From contig OZ220709.1 of the NCBI GenBank assembly GCA_965116665.1, forward strand, positions 248,001 through 312,000: a stretch of DNA of 64,000 nt, read 5' to 3'. This stretch comes from Aldehydirespirator sp965116665. GTDB taxonomy: Bacteria > Actinomycetota > Acidimicrobiia > Acidimicrobiales > Aldehydirespiratoraceae. Made by a program: the position numbers and the translations under genes. Positions 24,239-33,256 of the stretch are shown piece by piece (the first letter of the stretch is position 1; each line of letters opens with the position of its first letter). The notes under the pieces were generated by a model that was not told the DNA's origin, ran no database searches, and saw only the letters and a list, made by a program, of their open reading frames with translations.

Positions 24239-24988
24239 GTGAGCCGGTTGACGGCGCTGGTGCCAGGACCGGTGTGCGCGGCCGCACTGGGCCGGGACTG
24301 GCCCGACGACATCGACGGCCAGGTCCGCTGCGTTGACGAGGGATCGAGGGCCTTGGGGCTTGCGTTCTGCTGTGCGCCGACACCCGACGAAGCCCAGGAT
24401 CCCGACTCGGTGACGGCCGCACTGGTGGCAACCCCGGGAGCGCTTCCCGTGCTCGGAGTGGTGCCGGGACCGCTGTCCAGCGAACTCCTGTCAGAAATCC
24501 ACCACAGAGGTGGAAAATCCGCACTTAGTTCGCCGATCCAGGACGTCCAGGCACTCCTCGACGACGCCTCGGACGCCGCAGTCGACAGGCTCCGGGCACT
24601 GGGCGCCTGCGGGGTGAGGCGACTCGCCGTGGTCGAGGACGCAACGGCGCCGTGGGCCGGCGCCGACACCGCGGCCGAGGCCCACCGCCCCGTCCTGAAC
24701 GCGGCCGCCCATCTGCGCATCGACCTGGTGCTCGTCGCGAGCGGCCCCGATGACGTGGTGTCGCTCGCGTACGACCGCTGGGCGTCCGGCCGGGGCTGCT
24801 CACCGGGGCTGGGCTACCTGCCGGCCGAGGCCTTCCACTCGGCCGCAGCCCTGGAGCGCGGGCTGGACCGGGTCCGGGCCGCCGGTGATCCCGGCGAGGT
24901 CATCACCCCGCCACTCGACGCAGGCGTGGCCCATGAACTGGTGCGACACGCGTCGCGTGCCTTAGCGGGAACGGTGGTGCCGCCGTGA
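24239..24988 (+). CDS. Unrecognised protein, possibly uroporphyrinogen-decarboxylase-like
   Basis: A 249-residue cytoplasmic protein starting at a GTG directly after the repeat array, preceded by GGTGGGGACG. The ordered strands VPGPVCAAALG, LGVVPGPLSS, LGACGVRRLAVVEDATAPW and HLRIDLVLVASG, and the terminal EVITPPLDAGVAHELVRHAS, weakly resemble the URO-D/MtaA barrel family, which includes corrinoid methyltransferases. It is shorter than most of that family and the match is not strong. It ends with a GTGA overlap into the second HyuA gene, so the two are coupled. Function unknown. Confidence 0.5.
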   Translation: MSRLTALVPGPVCAAALGRDWPDDIDGQVRCVDEGSRALGLAFCCAPTPDEAQDPDSVTAALVATPGALPVLGVVPGPLSSELLSEIHHRGGKSALSSPIQDVQALLDDASDAAVDRLRALGACGVRRLAVVEDATAPWAGADTAAEAHRPVLNAAAHLRIDLVLVASGPDDVVSLAYDRWASGRGCSPGLGYLPAEAFHSAAALERGLDRVRAAGDPGEVITPPLDAGVAHELVRHASRALAGTVVPP

Positions 24989-27102
24989 CTTACTCGGTTG
25001 GCATCGACATGGGCGGGACCTTCACCGACGGGGTGTTCTCCGACGGGGAGCTGGCCGCGTCGGTCAAGGTCCCCACCACCCACTTCGACCTGACCCGCTC
25101 GGTGATGGCCTGCCTGGCCGGAGGCGCCGCCGCGTTCGACACCTCCCTGGAGGACTTCCTGGCTGATGTCGGTCTGTTCCGCCTGGCCACCACCATCGGC
25201 ACCAACGCCGTCGTCACCGGCACCGGCGACACGGTGGGACTACTCGTCGAGGCCGGGGCGGAGAAGTCGCTGTACGGACCGTCGGACCCCGCCCCCGCGC
25301 TCGGTGTGTTTGCCAGTCCCGACCACGTGGTGGGCGTGGCCCCAGCCTCAGCGGCCGAAGAGGTGCTCAGGCTCTGTCGCGGTCTTGTTCAACAAGGCGT
25401 GCACCAGACGGTAGTCAGCCTGCGGGCCGAGCGTCGCGAGGACGAGGCTCGCCTGCGGGAGTTGGTGCGGGACCGTTACCCGGCCCACTACCTGCGCTCG
25501 ATGCCCCTGACGATGGGATGGGAGACGGCCGGCACCACCGATGACGCGGTCCGTACCAACACGGCGGTGCTCAACGCCTACCTGAGCCGGCCCATGGCGA
25601 AGCTCCTGCACCGGACCGAGGGGATCCTCCAGCAGGCCGGGCTGACCGTGCCGCTGCTGGCCGCCCGCTCCGATGGCACGTGCAGCCGCACGGCCCGTAC
25701 CACCGCCATCAGCACCTACAGCTCCGGACCCGCGGCGGGGCTAGGACTCGCTGCGGCCGAGACGCTCCGAGACGGCGACGCGGCTGCGGTGGCCTTCGAC
25801 ATGGGCGGCACCACCCTCGACATCGGCTTGGTGCGCGACGGGACCTACGAGACCGATCCAACTCCCGAGATCCGGGGTGTGCGGGTCTCGCTTCCGGTGG
25901 CCGGGATCGTGTCCGTCGGTCTGGGGGGATCGTCGATCGCGTCCGTCGACTCCTCCGGGACGGTGATGGTGGGGCCCGCCAGCGCCGGAGCGGTGCCGGG
26001 CCCGGCCGCGTTCGATCGGGGCGGAACCGAGCCAACCCTTACCGACGCCGACGTGACGCTGTGCTTCCTGGACGAGGGTCAGGTGTTGCCCGGCGACATC
26101 GTGCTCGATGAGGAGTCGGCCTGCGATGCCATCGCGCCCCTGGCCGGCGGCGAGCCGGTGGACGCTGCGCTGATGGTCCGGGCCGCGGCCCACGCCAAGG
26201 CGGCGGCCGCGCTGCGATCGGTCCTCGCCGACGCCGGCGTCGATGCGGCCGACGCCACGTTGTACGCCTTCGGTGGCGCGGGCCCGCTCCACGCCGGCGG
26301 GGTGGCCGAGTCGGCGGGAATCGGCCGGGTCCGGTCGTTCGCCCATAGCGGCGTCTACAGCGCCCGCGGCCTGGTCGACAGCCTCGTCAGGCAACGCTAC
26401 GAGGCGAGCGTGGATCCCGGTGAGCAGGCCACCACGGTCCTGGCCCGCCTACTGGCCCGGGCCCGGCTCGACCTCCAGGCCGAGCGACTGCCGGTCGCGG
26501 AGGCCCCGGTTGACGTCGAGTTGGTCGATGACAGCGGCGCGGCTCTGACGGTCGAAGCGACCGTGAACGGTGACCTCGCCGAGGTCGCGTCGCAGGTGCT
26601 AGAAGCGGCTGGCCATGTCGACGGTGCGGCGCGATCGGTCGTCGCGGTGGCCGTTGAGTCGCTCTCCTTGCCGCCGGAGATGCCCGCTGAGGTCTTGGAC
26701 CGGCTAGCAGCCAGCCTCGACACCACGCTTGGAAGTCGGCTGCCCGCCCATCGTGCGGGCCGGCAGAGCGGCAGCTCTACGGACCGGGGCGGCACCGGCG
26801 CCGCGGAGGTAACCCATGCGGGACTTCCCGGCCTGCGCCTGGGCAGCGATGCTCAGGATCCCGAGCGCGGCGACCGACCTGCCCGCGGCCCGCGACAGGG
26901 CGAACAGCGGACTCGTGAGCGCGGCGTGGGCTGGCCCGAGGGTGTCCTGTCAACGCTGCTCGTCGATCTGTATGACCTGACCGCAGAGGAGGTGGTGCAC
27001 GGTCCCGCGCTGATCGAGTGCGCGGGGAGTGTCCACGCCATCCCGCCCCGATGGTCATGCCGGCGTGTCGACGCCGACAGCCTGCTGTGGGAGCGGACGT
27101 GA
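24985..27102 (+). CDS. Second hydantoinase A-family ATPase, without adjacent HyuB
   Basis: A 705-residue HyuA paralogue. The phosphate-binding segments VGIDMGGTFTDGVFSDG at the start and AFDMGGTTLDIGLVRDG near residue 270 are intact, as is YAFGGAGPLHAGGVAE. It is clearly diverged from the HyuA at 19.5 kb. Residues 585-650 are a low-complexity stretch rich in Arg, Gly and Asp, after which a family-like ending resumes (VHGPALIECAGSVHAIPP). No HyuB-type partner follows, so it may share the HyuB at 21.7 kb or work with the protein encoded just upstream. Its GTG overlaps that gene's stop. Confidence 0.82.
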   Translation: MTYSVGIDMGGTFTDGVFSDGELAASVKVPTTHFDLTRSVMACLAGGAAAFDTSLEDFLADVGLFRLATTIGTNAVVTGTGDTVGLLVEAGAEKSLYGPSDPAPALGVFASPDHVVGVAPASAAEEVLRLCRGLVQQGVHQTVVSLRAERREDEARLRELVRDRYPAHYLRSMPLTMGWETAGTTDDAVRTNTAVLNAYLSRPMAKLLHRTEGILQQAGLTVPLLAARSDGTCSRTARTTAISTYSSGPAAGLGLAAAETLRDGDAAAVAFDMGGTTLDIGLVRDGTYETDPTPEIRGVRVSLPVAGIVSVGLGGSSIASVDSSGTVMVGPASAGAVPGPAAFDRGGTEPTLTDADVTLCFLDEGQVLPGDIVLDEESACDAIAPLAGGEPVDAALMVRAAAHAKAAAALRSVLADAGVDAADATLYAFGGAGPLHAGGVAESAGIGRVRSFAHSGVYSARGLVDSLVRQRYEASVDPGEQATTVLARLLARARLDLQAERLPVAEAPVDVELVDDSGAALTVEATVNGDLAEVASQVLEAAGHVDGAARSVVAVAVESLSLPPEMPAEVLDRLAASLDTTLGSRLPAHRAGRQSGSSTDRGGTGAAEVTHAGLPGLRLGSDAQDPERGDRPARGPRQGEQRTRERGVGWPEGVLSTLLVDLYDLTAEEVVHGPALIECAGSVHAIPPRWSCRRVDADSLLWERT

Positions 27103-27205
27103 CTGGCGGAGGTGACGCTGACGGGCTCGGACTGGTCGTCGCGGTGGTCGGTGCTGTGACTGGCGGCTGGGGCGGCAGCGGGACAGCGGCGTGGGAGCGT
27201 ACGTG

Positions 27206-28366
27206 ATGAGCGTGCTCGACGGCATTGCCATCGTCGGGGTGGGCGAGACGGCCATCGGCAAGCTGCCCGGCCGCAGCGCCATCAGCCTCCAGGCCGAGGC
27301 CGGCGTGGCCGCGGTGGCCGCGGCCGGCCTGGACAAGGCCGACATCGACGGCGTGTTCTCGTTCTCGGGCTACTCCCAGGCGATGATGCTGCACGCGGCC
27401 CGGGTGGCCGAGCATCTGGGCCTGCGGCCCGAGCTGGCGGTGGTGACCGACGTGGGCGGCCCCGGCACCCACCACGCCGCGCTGCTCAATGTGGCCGCGG
27501 CCATCGACGCTGGCATGTGCACCGCTGCGCTGTGCACCTACGGCGAGAACGGCATCTCGATCCGGCGCTCGGGCCGGGGCCGGGCGCCGGGCACCCTCAC
27601 CGGCGGGGAGGACTTCGAGGCTCCGTACGGCCAGATCGCCATGATCACCGGCTACGCCCTGTTCGCGCAGCGCCACATGCACCTCTACGGCACCACCAGC
27701 GAGCAGTTCGGTGCAGTGGCGGTGGCCTCACGTCACCACGCCTCGCTCAACGACAACGCCCACATGCGCGAGCCCATCACCCTGGCCGACCACCAGGCGT
27801 CGCCCATGATCTCGTCGCCGTTGCGCCGGCTCGACTGCTCGCTGATTTCCGACGCGGGCGGGGCCTTCGTGGTCACCTCGATCGAGCGGGCCCGCAGCCT
27901 GGGGGTGCACTACGCACGGGTTCTCGGCTTCGGCGCGGCGGCCACCCATCACATCGGTTCGCAGGCCCCCGACCTCCACGAACTCGGCGGGCCGATCTCA
28001 GCGGGCCGGGCCTTCGAACGCGCCGGGCTGACCGTGGCGGATGCCGATGCGGCTTACATCCACGACGCCTGCACCTTGAGCGTGGTGGCCGGGGTGGAGG
28101 CCCTAGGCCTGTGCGGCGAGGGGGAGGGCGGTCCGTACGCGGAGTCGGGCGCGCTGGCGCTGGGCTCGGCCTGCCCGGTCAACCTCCACGGCGGGATGCT
28201 CTCGCACGGCCACGCGGGCGGCGTGTTCCACCTGCTCGACGCGGTTCGCCAGCTTCAGGGCCTGGCCGGACGCCGCCAGGTGGACGGCGCCGAGGTGGCG
28301 GTGGCCCACGGCAACGGAGGCGTGTTCTCGACGTTCTCCACCATGGTCCTGGGACGGGACCGATGA
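27206..28366 (+). CDS. Thiolase-like protein (lipid-transfer/SCP-x type acetyl-CoA acetyltransferase)
   Basis: A 386-residue thiolase-fold protein. It opens with IAIVGVGETAIGKLPGRS and has the AALLNVAAAIDAGMCTAALC nucleophile-elbow region. The C-terminal catalytic loop is NLHGGMLSHGHAGGVFHLLD, the equivalent of the usual GHP loop. Members of this branch act with a DUF35 partner in side-chain degradation or as retro-aldol lyases rather than classic thiolases. The ATG at 27206 follows GGGAGCG by eight bases. It overlaps the DUF35 gene by four bases, which supports a two-protein complex acting on an acyl-CoA. Confidence 0.85.
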   Translation: MSVLDGIAIVGVGETAIGKLPGRSAISLQAEAGVAAVAAAGLDKADIDGVFSFSGYSQAMMLHAARVAEHLGLRPELAVVTDVGGPGTHHAALLNVAAAIDAGMCTAALCTYGENGISIRRSGRGRAPGTLTGGEDFEAPYGQIAMITGYALFAQRHMHLYGTTSEQFGAVAVASRHHASLNDNAHMREPITLADHQASPMISSPLRRLDCSLISDAGGAFVVTSIERARSLGVHYARVLGFGAAATHHIGSQAPDLHELGGPISAGRAFERAGLTVADADAAYIHDACTLSVVAGVEALGLCGEGEGGPYAESGALALGSACPVNLHGGMLSHGHAGGVFHLLDAVRQLQGLAGRRQVDGAEVAVAHGNGGVFSTFSTMVLGRDR

Positions 28367-28776
28367 CCGGCAAGCCCCGGCCCGACCCGAACGACGCGGC
28401 CGCCGCCCCCTATTGGGAGGCGGCCGCCCGCCACGAGTTGGTGCTGCCCCGCTGCGACCGCTGCGGGCTGGTGTTCTTCCCGCCCCGTGCCGTCTGTCCC
28501 GGCTGCTGGAGCAGCGAGCTGTCGTGGCGGCCGGTGAGCGGCGGGGGCACGGTGTGGACGTTCACTGAGGTCCATGTGGCCTTCTATGACGACACCTGGG
28601 CCGGCGACGTGCCCTATGTGGTGGCGGTCATCGAACTGGACGAGGGCCCCCGCCTGCTGGCCAACCTCGTCGATCCCGACGTGGAGCGGCTGTCCATCGG
28701 CGACCGGGTCGAGGCCACCTTCGAAGACCGCTCCGAGGACGTGACCCTGCCCATGTTCCGGATCGTGCCGGAATGA
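28363..28776 (+). CDS. DUF35 / OB-fold zinc-ribbon acyl-CoA-associated protein
   Basis: A 137-residue protein with an N-terminal rubredoxin-like zinc ribbon (Cys31, Cys34, Cys45 and Cys48 in CDRC...CPGC) followed by an OB-fold (GGGTVWTFTEVHVAFY and VVAVIELDEGPRLLANL). Such proteins pair with thiolase-like or hydratase subunits and bind the CoA moiety. Its ATG overlaps the stop of the thiolase-like gene. The stop is followed after 16 bases by a palindromic element. Confidence 0.9.
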   Translation: MTGKPRPDPNDAAAAPYWEAAARHELVLPRCDRCGLVFFPPRAVCPGCWSSELSWRPVSGGGTVWTFTEVHVAFYDDTWAGDVPYVVAVIELDEGPRLLANLVDPDVERLSIGDRVEATFEDRSEDVTLPMFRIVPE

Positions 28777-28792
28777 CCGGCCCGGCCGCCCC

Positions 28793-28910
28793 GAACTGGC
28801 AGCGTTTTGCACGCTATGCGCGCATTCTGCTGCCAGTTCCCGCAGGCCCCAACCACGCCCACCGAATTGGCAGCGTTTTGCACGCTATGCGCGCATTCTG
28901 CTGCCAGTTC
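28793..28910. repeat. Two 47-base palindromic elements spaced 71 bases apart
   Basis: Copies at 28793-28839 and 28864-28910 begin GAACTGGCAGC (GAATTGGCAGC in copy two) and end GCTGCCAGTTC, perfect 11-base arms in copy one. The centre contains the self-complementary ATGCGCGCAT. The two cores are otherwise identical. They could end transcription of the thiolase-DUF35 pair or form an mRNA hairpin. Confidence 0.9.
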
Positions 28911-28927
28911 CGGTGCAGGTGGGGTAT

Positions 28928-28967
28928 GTGACTGGGGACGGCGGGTCGTGACTGGGGACGGCGGGTC
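28928..28967. repeat. 20-base direct duplication before the acyl-CoA synthetase
   Basis: The 20-base unit starting GTGACTGGGGACGG occurs twice in tandem (28928-28947, 28948-28967), directly before the GTG start codon at 28968. Each copy carries its own GTGA, so the duplication multiplies the start-codon context. Confidence 0.85.
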
Positions 28968-30539
28968 GTGACCGGCATCGAGTACCACGATCTGTGGTCG
29001 TTGTGTGTGGCCCGAACCCAGGAGCATCCCGACCGGGTGGCGCTCGACTTCGACGGCGAGCGCTGGACCTGGGCTGAACTGATCGAGGCAGCCGAGGGTC
29101 TGGCGGGCGGGTTGACCGAGGCTGGCGTAGCGGCGGGCGACGTGGTGTGTCACATGTCCCCCAACCACTCCGAGGCAGTGGTCACCATGCTGGGGTTGCT
29201 GCGACTGGGCGCGGTGGAGTGCCCGGTCAACGCGGGGCTGCGGGGCGAACAGCTGGCCCACGTGCTCAACCATTCGGGCGCCCGGGTGCTGATTCTCGAC
29301 GGCTCGCTCGCCGACCGCGTGGCCGAGCAGTTGCCGTCCGCGCCCGGTGTCCACACCGTGGTGCTGCGGGGCGGGGGACAGGCTCCGGAGGGTGTCGCGC
29401 CCGTCGGCTACGACGAACTCCGCGGCTCGGGCCTCCGGCCGCCGCCGTTCCGGCCGCCGAGACCCGGCGACCCGATGAACATCATCTACACCTCGGGCAC
29501 CACCGGGCCGGCCAAGGGCGCGGTGCTGCCCCAGGCATTCCCCATCGAGCAGGCCCGCATAAAGATCGAGCAGTGGGGGCTCACGTCCGACGACGTGCTG
29601 TTCTCGGCGCTGCCGCTCTACCACGTCAACGCCCGGTTCTCGACGCTGGGCACCGCCCTGGTGGTGGACGGGCGGGCCGCGCTGGTGTCGCGCTTCTCGG
29701 CCAGCACGTTCTGGGACCAGGTCCGGGCCGCGGGAGCCACCGAGGTGGGCGTGGTCGGGGCGGTGTCTTCGATCCTGCTGCGCCAGCAGTCCGGGCCGGC
29801 CGACCGGGACCACAACGTGCGCATGATGCACGGCGCGGCGGGCATACCCATGGACCGCCGGGCCGATTTCGAGGAGCGGTTCGGGCTGAGGCTGGTGACC
29901 GGCTTCGCCATGACCGAGACCGGGCACTTCTCCACCACCAGCCCCGACGACCCGATGCGCTACCGGGCCTCGGGTCGCCCGGTCCCCCAGTACGAGGTGG
30001 CAGTGGTGGACGCCCAGGACAACGAGGTGCCGCCCGGCGCTCTCGGCGAGCTGGTGGTTCGGCCCCGCGTGCGGGGGGTGATGATGACCGGCTACCACCG
30101 CCAGCCCGAGGCCACGGAGGCCGCGTTCCAGAACTCGTGGTTCCACACCGGCGACCTGGCCACCATCGAGGACGACGGCTACATCCGTTGGGTGGACCGG
30201 GCCGCCGATGCCATCCGCCGCCGGGGCGAGATGATCTCCTCAACCGAGGTCGAACGAGCGGTGTGCGACTTCGAGGCGGTCGCCGAGTGCGCCGCGGTCG
30301 GAGTCCCCTCGGACCTGGGCGAGGAGGAGGTCAAGCTGGTGGTGACCGCCGAGCCCGGCCGGGTCATCGAGCCGGTCGAACTGGCCCGCCACTGCGAAGT
30401 CACCCTTCCCGACTTCTGCCGGCCCCGCTACCTGGAGATCATCGAAGAACTCCCCAAGACCGCCACTCACAAGATCAACAAGCACCAACTCCGCCACACC
30501 GAAGGTCCGACCGTCCTCGACCTCGCCGGGTTCGGTTAG
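28968..30539 (+). CDS. AMP-binding acyl-CoA synthetase
   Basis: A 523-residue ANL-superfamily ligase that activates a carboxylate with ATP and CoA. The P-loop YTSGTTGPAKG begins near residue 174, TGFAMTETGHF near 306 is the aromatic/adenine motif, and WFHTGDLATIEDDGYIRWVDR near 391 is the hinge. The catalytic lysine lies in KTATHKINKHQLR near the end. Overall pattern resembles medium-chain or crotonobetaine-type ligases. It follows the thiolase-DUF35 pair after 191 bases of repeats and probably feeds the same pathway. Confidence 0.92.
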   Translation: MTGIEYHDLWSLCVARTQEHPDRVALDFDGERWTWAELIEAAEGLAGGLTEAGVAAGDVVCHMSPNHSEAVVTMLGLLRLGAVECPVNAGLRGEQLAHVLNHSGARVLILDGSLADRVAEQLPSAPGVHTVVLRGGGQAPEGVAPVGYDELRGSGLRPPPFRPPRPGDPMNIIYTSGTTGPAKGAVLPQAFPIEQARIKIEQWGLTSDDVLFSALPLYHVNARFSTLGTALVVDGRAALVSRFSASTFWDQVRAAGATEVGVVGAVSSILLRQQSGPADRDHNVRMMHGAAGIPMDRRADFEERFGLRLVTGFAMTETGHFSTTSPDDPMRYRASGRPVPQYEVAVVDAQDNEVPPGALGELVVRPRVRGVMMTGYHRQPEATEAAFQNSWFHTGDLATIEDDGYIRWVDRAADAIRRRGEMISSTEVERAVCDFEAVAECAAVGVPSDLGEEEVKLVVTAEPGRVIEPVELARHCEVTLPDFCRPRYLEIIEELPKTATHKINKHQLRHTEGPTVLDLAGFG

Positions 30540-30602
30540 GTGACCGTCCTGCGCCAAGTACCGTCCTTCTTGGACGATCCGGTTAAGGAGACGTGACACG
30601 CG

Positions 30603-31739
30603 GTGGCCGACATCGACGAAGCCAGAGACCTGGGACTCGAGATACTGCGCACGGCCGGGATCGAGGTCGGCGGTGACCGGCCCCGCGACATCGCCGTGCA
30701 CGACGACCGCTTCTGGGCCCGGGTGCTGGCCGACCGCGAGCTCGGGCTGGGCGAGTCGTACCAGGAGGGCTGGTGGGACGCCAACCAGCTGGACGAGTTC
30801 ATCGCGGAGGTGCAGACCCTCGATCTGCAGTCGCTCATCCGGCCCAGACCCGCACTCACGCTGCGCATCCTCAAGGCCCAGGCCCGCAACCGCCAGACGG
30901 TGCGGCGGGCCCGCCGCAACGCACGGGCCCACTACGACATCGGCAACGACCTGTACGAGCGGATGCTCGACAAGCGCATGATCTACTCGTGCGGCTACTG
31001 GCGCCGTGCCACCGACCTCGACGAGGCCCAGAAGCACAAGCTGGAGCTGATCTGCCGCAAGCTGCACCTCGAGCCTGGCATGAGGCTGCTCGACATCGGT
31101 TGCGGCTGGGGCGGCTTCGCCCGGCACGCGGCGGCCGAGCACGGCGCGCTGGTCACCGGTGTGACGCCGGCGCACGAGCAGGCCCGGCTGGCCCGCCAGG
31201 TCTGCACCGGCCTGCCCGTCGACATCCGCGAGTGCGACTACCGGGACGTGGCGGGCCGCTTCGACCGCATCGTGTCGATCGGGATGATGGAGCACGTCGG
31301 TCCCCGCAACCTGAAGACGTTCTTCCGGCGGTGCGACGATCTCCTGGCCTCAAACGGGATGATGCTGCACCACACCATCGGCTCGCTGGTGTCGAAGAAC
31401 CACACCGACCCATGGTTCGACAAGTACATATTCCCCGGAGGCGTCGTTCCGTCGCTGGCCCAGATCTCGTCGGTCACCGAGAGGGACTGGGTGATCGAGG
31501 ACCTGCACAACTTCGGCCCCTACTACGACCGCACGCTCATGGCCTGGCACCGCAACGTGAGCGCGGCCTGGGACGATCTGCCCGCCTACGACGAGCGTTT
31601 CCGCCGCACGTGGGACTACTACCTGCTCAGCTCGGCCGGGTCGTTCCGGGCCCGGGCCCTGCAGCTCTGGCAGATCGTGTTCACCCGCAGCCGTCGCCGC
31701 TCCCACGTCTACCACCGGCCCACGGCGGGACCAGGTTGA
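30603..31739 (+). CDS. cfa: Cyclopropane-fatty-acyl-phospholipid synthase
   Basis: A 378-residue enzyme that transfers a methylene from S-adenosylmethionine to unsaturated membrane lipids. The family N-terminal domain (DRELGLGESYQEGWWD) is followed by HYDIGNDLYERMLD and the YSCGYW active-site segment. The SAM site LLDIGCGWGGF is near residue 162 and MMEHVG near 230. Length is close to the E. coli enzyme. The GTG start follows GGAGACGTGACACGC, a usable ribosome binding site. Its 3' end overlaps a minus-strand alcohol dehydrogenase remnant by 59 bases. Confidence 0.94.
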   Translation: MADIDEARDLGLEILRTAGIEVGGDRPRDIAVHDDRFWARVLADRELGLGESYQEGWWDANQLDEFIAEVQTLDLQSLIRPRPALTLRILKAQARNRQTVRRARRNARAHYDIGNDLYERMLDKRMIYSCGYWRRATDLDEAQKHKLELICRKLHLEPGMRLLDIGCGWGGFARHAAAEHGALVTGVTPAHEQARLARQVCTGLPVDIRECDYRDVAGRFDRIVSIGMMEHVGPRNLKTFFRRCDDLLASNGMMLHHTIGSLVSKNHTDPWFDKYIFPGGVVPSLAQISSVTERDWVIEDLHNFGPYYDRTLMAWHRNVSAAWDDLPAYDERFRRTWDYYLLSSAGSFRARALQLWQIVFTRSRRRSHVYHRPTAGPG

Positions 31740-32142
31740 CCTCACCGGCTGCCAGGGAGATGAGTTCGTCGGGCTCCAGGCAGGATGACGTGCCGCCGGG
31801 CTCCGGATCCTGGTAGCGCAGGAAGCGGGGAGCGCCGTCGCGGCAGTCCCGGCAGTGACCGCAGCCCCGCGAGCCCTTCAGGATCACCCGGTCGCCCTCG
31901 GCCACGCCGTGGATTCGGGCCGCGGTCCGCCCCAGACGCTCGACCTGCCCGAAGATCTCGTGGCCCAGGACCACCGGGTAGGGCATGTCGATCCGGCCCC
32001 GGAAGTACTTGACGTCGGTCCCGCACACCCCTCCGATCCCGATGCGCAACAGCGCCCCGTCCTCGGCAACGTCGGGCACGGGATACTCCCGGATCTCCAG
32101 GCGCTCAGGCCCCAGCAGCGTCGCAGCTCTAGCAGTGCTCAC
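31681..32142 (-). pseudogene. Zinc alcohol dehydrogenase remnant (N-terminal GroES-like part)
   Basis: Residues 1 to about 125 match the start of a medium-chain zinc dehydrogenase: GVCGTDVKYFRGRIDMPYP, then VLGHEIFGQVERLG and the structural-zinc segment CGHCRDC. The family cysteines and the whole NAD-binding half that should follow are missing. The frame instead runs into the 3' end of cfa, where it reads non-family sequence until a stop at 31681. This is the 5' third of a gene truncated by a deletion close to 31760. The ATG at 32142 and its upstream region are intact, so it may still be transcribed. Confidence 0.75.
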
Positions 32143-32212
32143 GTATCCCCCTATCGACGCGCAACCTACCGACCTCGTCCAACGGACGCGAAGTCCGGTT
32201 CTCGAGTGCGGC

Positions 32213-33232
32213 TCAGCTCAGCAGAGGCAGCAACTCGGCGGCGACCCGCTCCATCTGAGCAGCCTGGTCGACCGAGGCCAGCACGCACTGGAACGACGAG
32301 GCGCCGGCTTCGACGTAGGCGGCCAGCCGCTCGGCGCACGCGTCGGCCGGGCCGCACACCAGCCAGCGGTCGATGCTGGCGGCGTCCATGGGGCGGCGAT
32401 GGTAGTCCTCCATGAAGGCCGCACCCTCGGCTCTGGCCTCGGCCGGGTCGTCGCCGACGAGCAGGAACAGGTTGACCCGCACATCGAACGGTTCGGGCAG
32501 CACCCGTCCGGCGGCCTCGGCGGCGGTCGCGATCGCCTCCCGGCCCGCCTGCAGTTCGTCCGGTGTGGCCATGCCGGTGATCCAGCCGTCGCCCAGGCGG
32601 GCCACCCGGTCCCAGCGGCCAACAAACGTCGACGCTCGGGCCTCGTCGAAGACGTCGTTGGGGCCGAAGCCCCGTTGCGATGCCACGAACACGCCGGCCG
32701 CGATCAGCACTGGCGGGCCGTGGCGCTGGACGGGTCGGAGGCCGATGGATGCGCCGTTCAACCGGTAGATGCGGCCCTCGTAGTCCACGCCGTCGGCGGC
32801 CCACAGCGCTTGGATCACCTCGATGGCCTCGGTGAAGGCCCGGGCCCGGCGCCGGCGATCAAGACCGACTAGGGCCAGTTCGGCGTCCACCAGCTCGGGC
32901 GGACCCGTCCCAAGGCCCACGCCCATCGCGGTGCGACCGCCGCTGAGCGCGTCAAGCGTGGCCCACTCCTGGGCCACCGTCACCGGATGGCGCAGATGGG
33001 GCTGCAGGATCCCGGTGGCCAGCCCGATCGTCTCGGTGGTCTCGGCCACCGCGGCCAGGGTGACGATCGGTGACCAGCGGGGCTTGGCCAGCACGCTGTC
33101 GCCCACCGACACGAACGCGAACCCGCATTCCTCGGCCCTCCGGGCCAACGCCAGCAGGTCGTCGAGTCCGAACCGGTCGCCGCCGAACACCGCGGCCCGG
33201 TTGTTGACATAGATCCCGACCGCCGGACTCAT
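32213..33232 (-). CDS. LLM-class flavin/F420-dependent oxidoreductase
   Basis: A complete 339-residue luciferase-like monooxygenase. Family marks are an opening VGIYVNNRA strand, EECGFAFVSVGDSVLAKPRW, the LATGILQPHLRHPVTVAQEW barrel strand and helix, and GRTAMGVGLGTGPPELV. The C-terminal RWLVCGPADACAERLAAYVEAG is typical of F420-dependent members. Substrate unknown. A GAGGTGAGG ribosome binding site precedes the ATG. The upstream 80 bases hold an imperfect hairpin whose sequence recurs before xseB. Confidence 0.88.
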   Translation of the reverse strand: MSPAVGIYVNNRAAVFGGDRFGLDDLLALARRAEECGFAFVSVGDSVLAKPRWSPIVTLAAVAETTETIGLATGILQPHLRHPVTVAQEWATLDALSGGRTAMGVGLGTGPPELVDAELALVGLDRRRRARAFTEAIEVIQALWAADGVDYEGRIYRLNGASIGLRPVQRHGPPVLIAAGVFVASQRGFGPNDVFDEARASTFVGRWDRVARLGDGWITGMATPDELQAGREAIATAAEAAGRVLPEPFDVRVNLFLLVGDDPAEARAEGAAFMEDYHRRPMDAASIDRWLVCGPADACAERLAAYVEAGASSFQCVLASVDQAAQMERVAAELLPLLS

Positions 33233-33256
33233 GACCTCACCTCTCGGACCCCGTCA

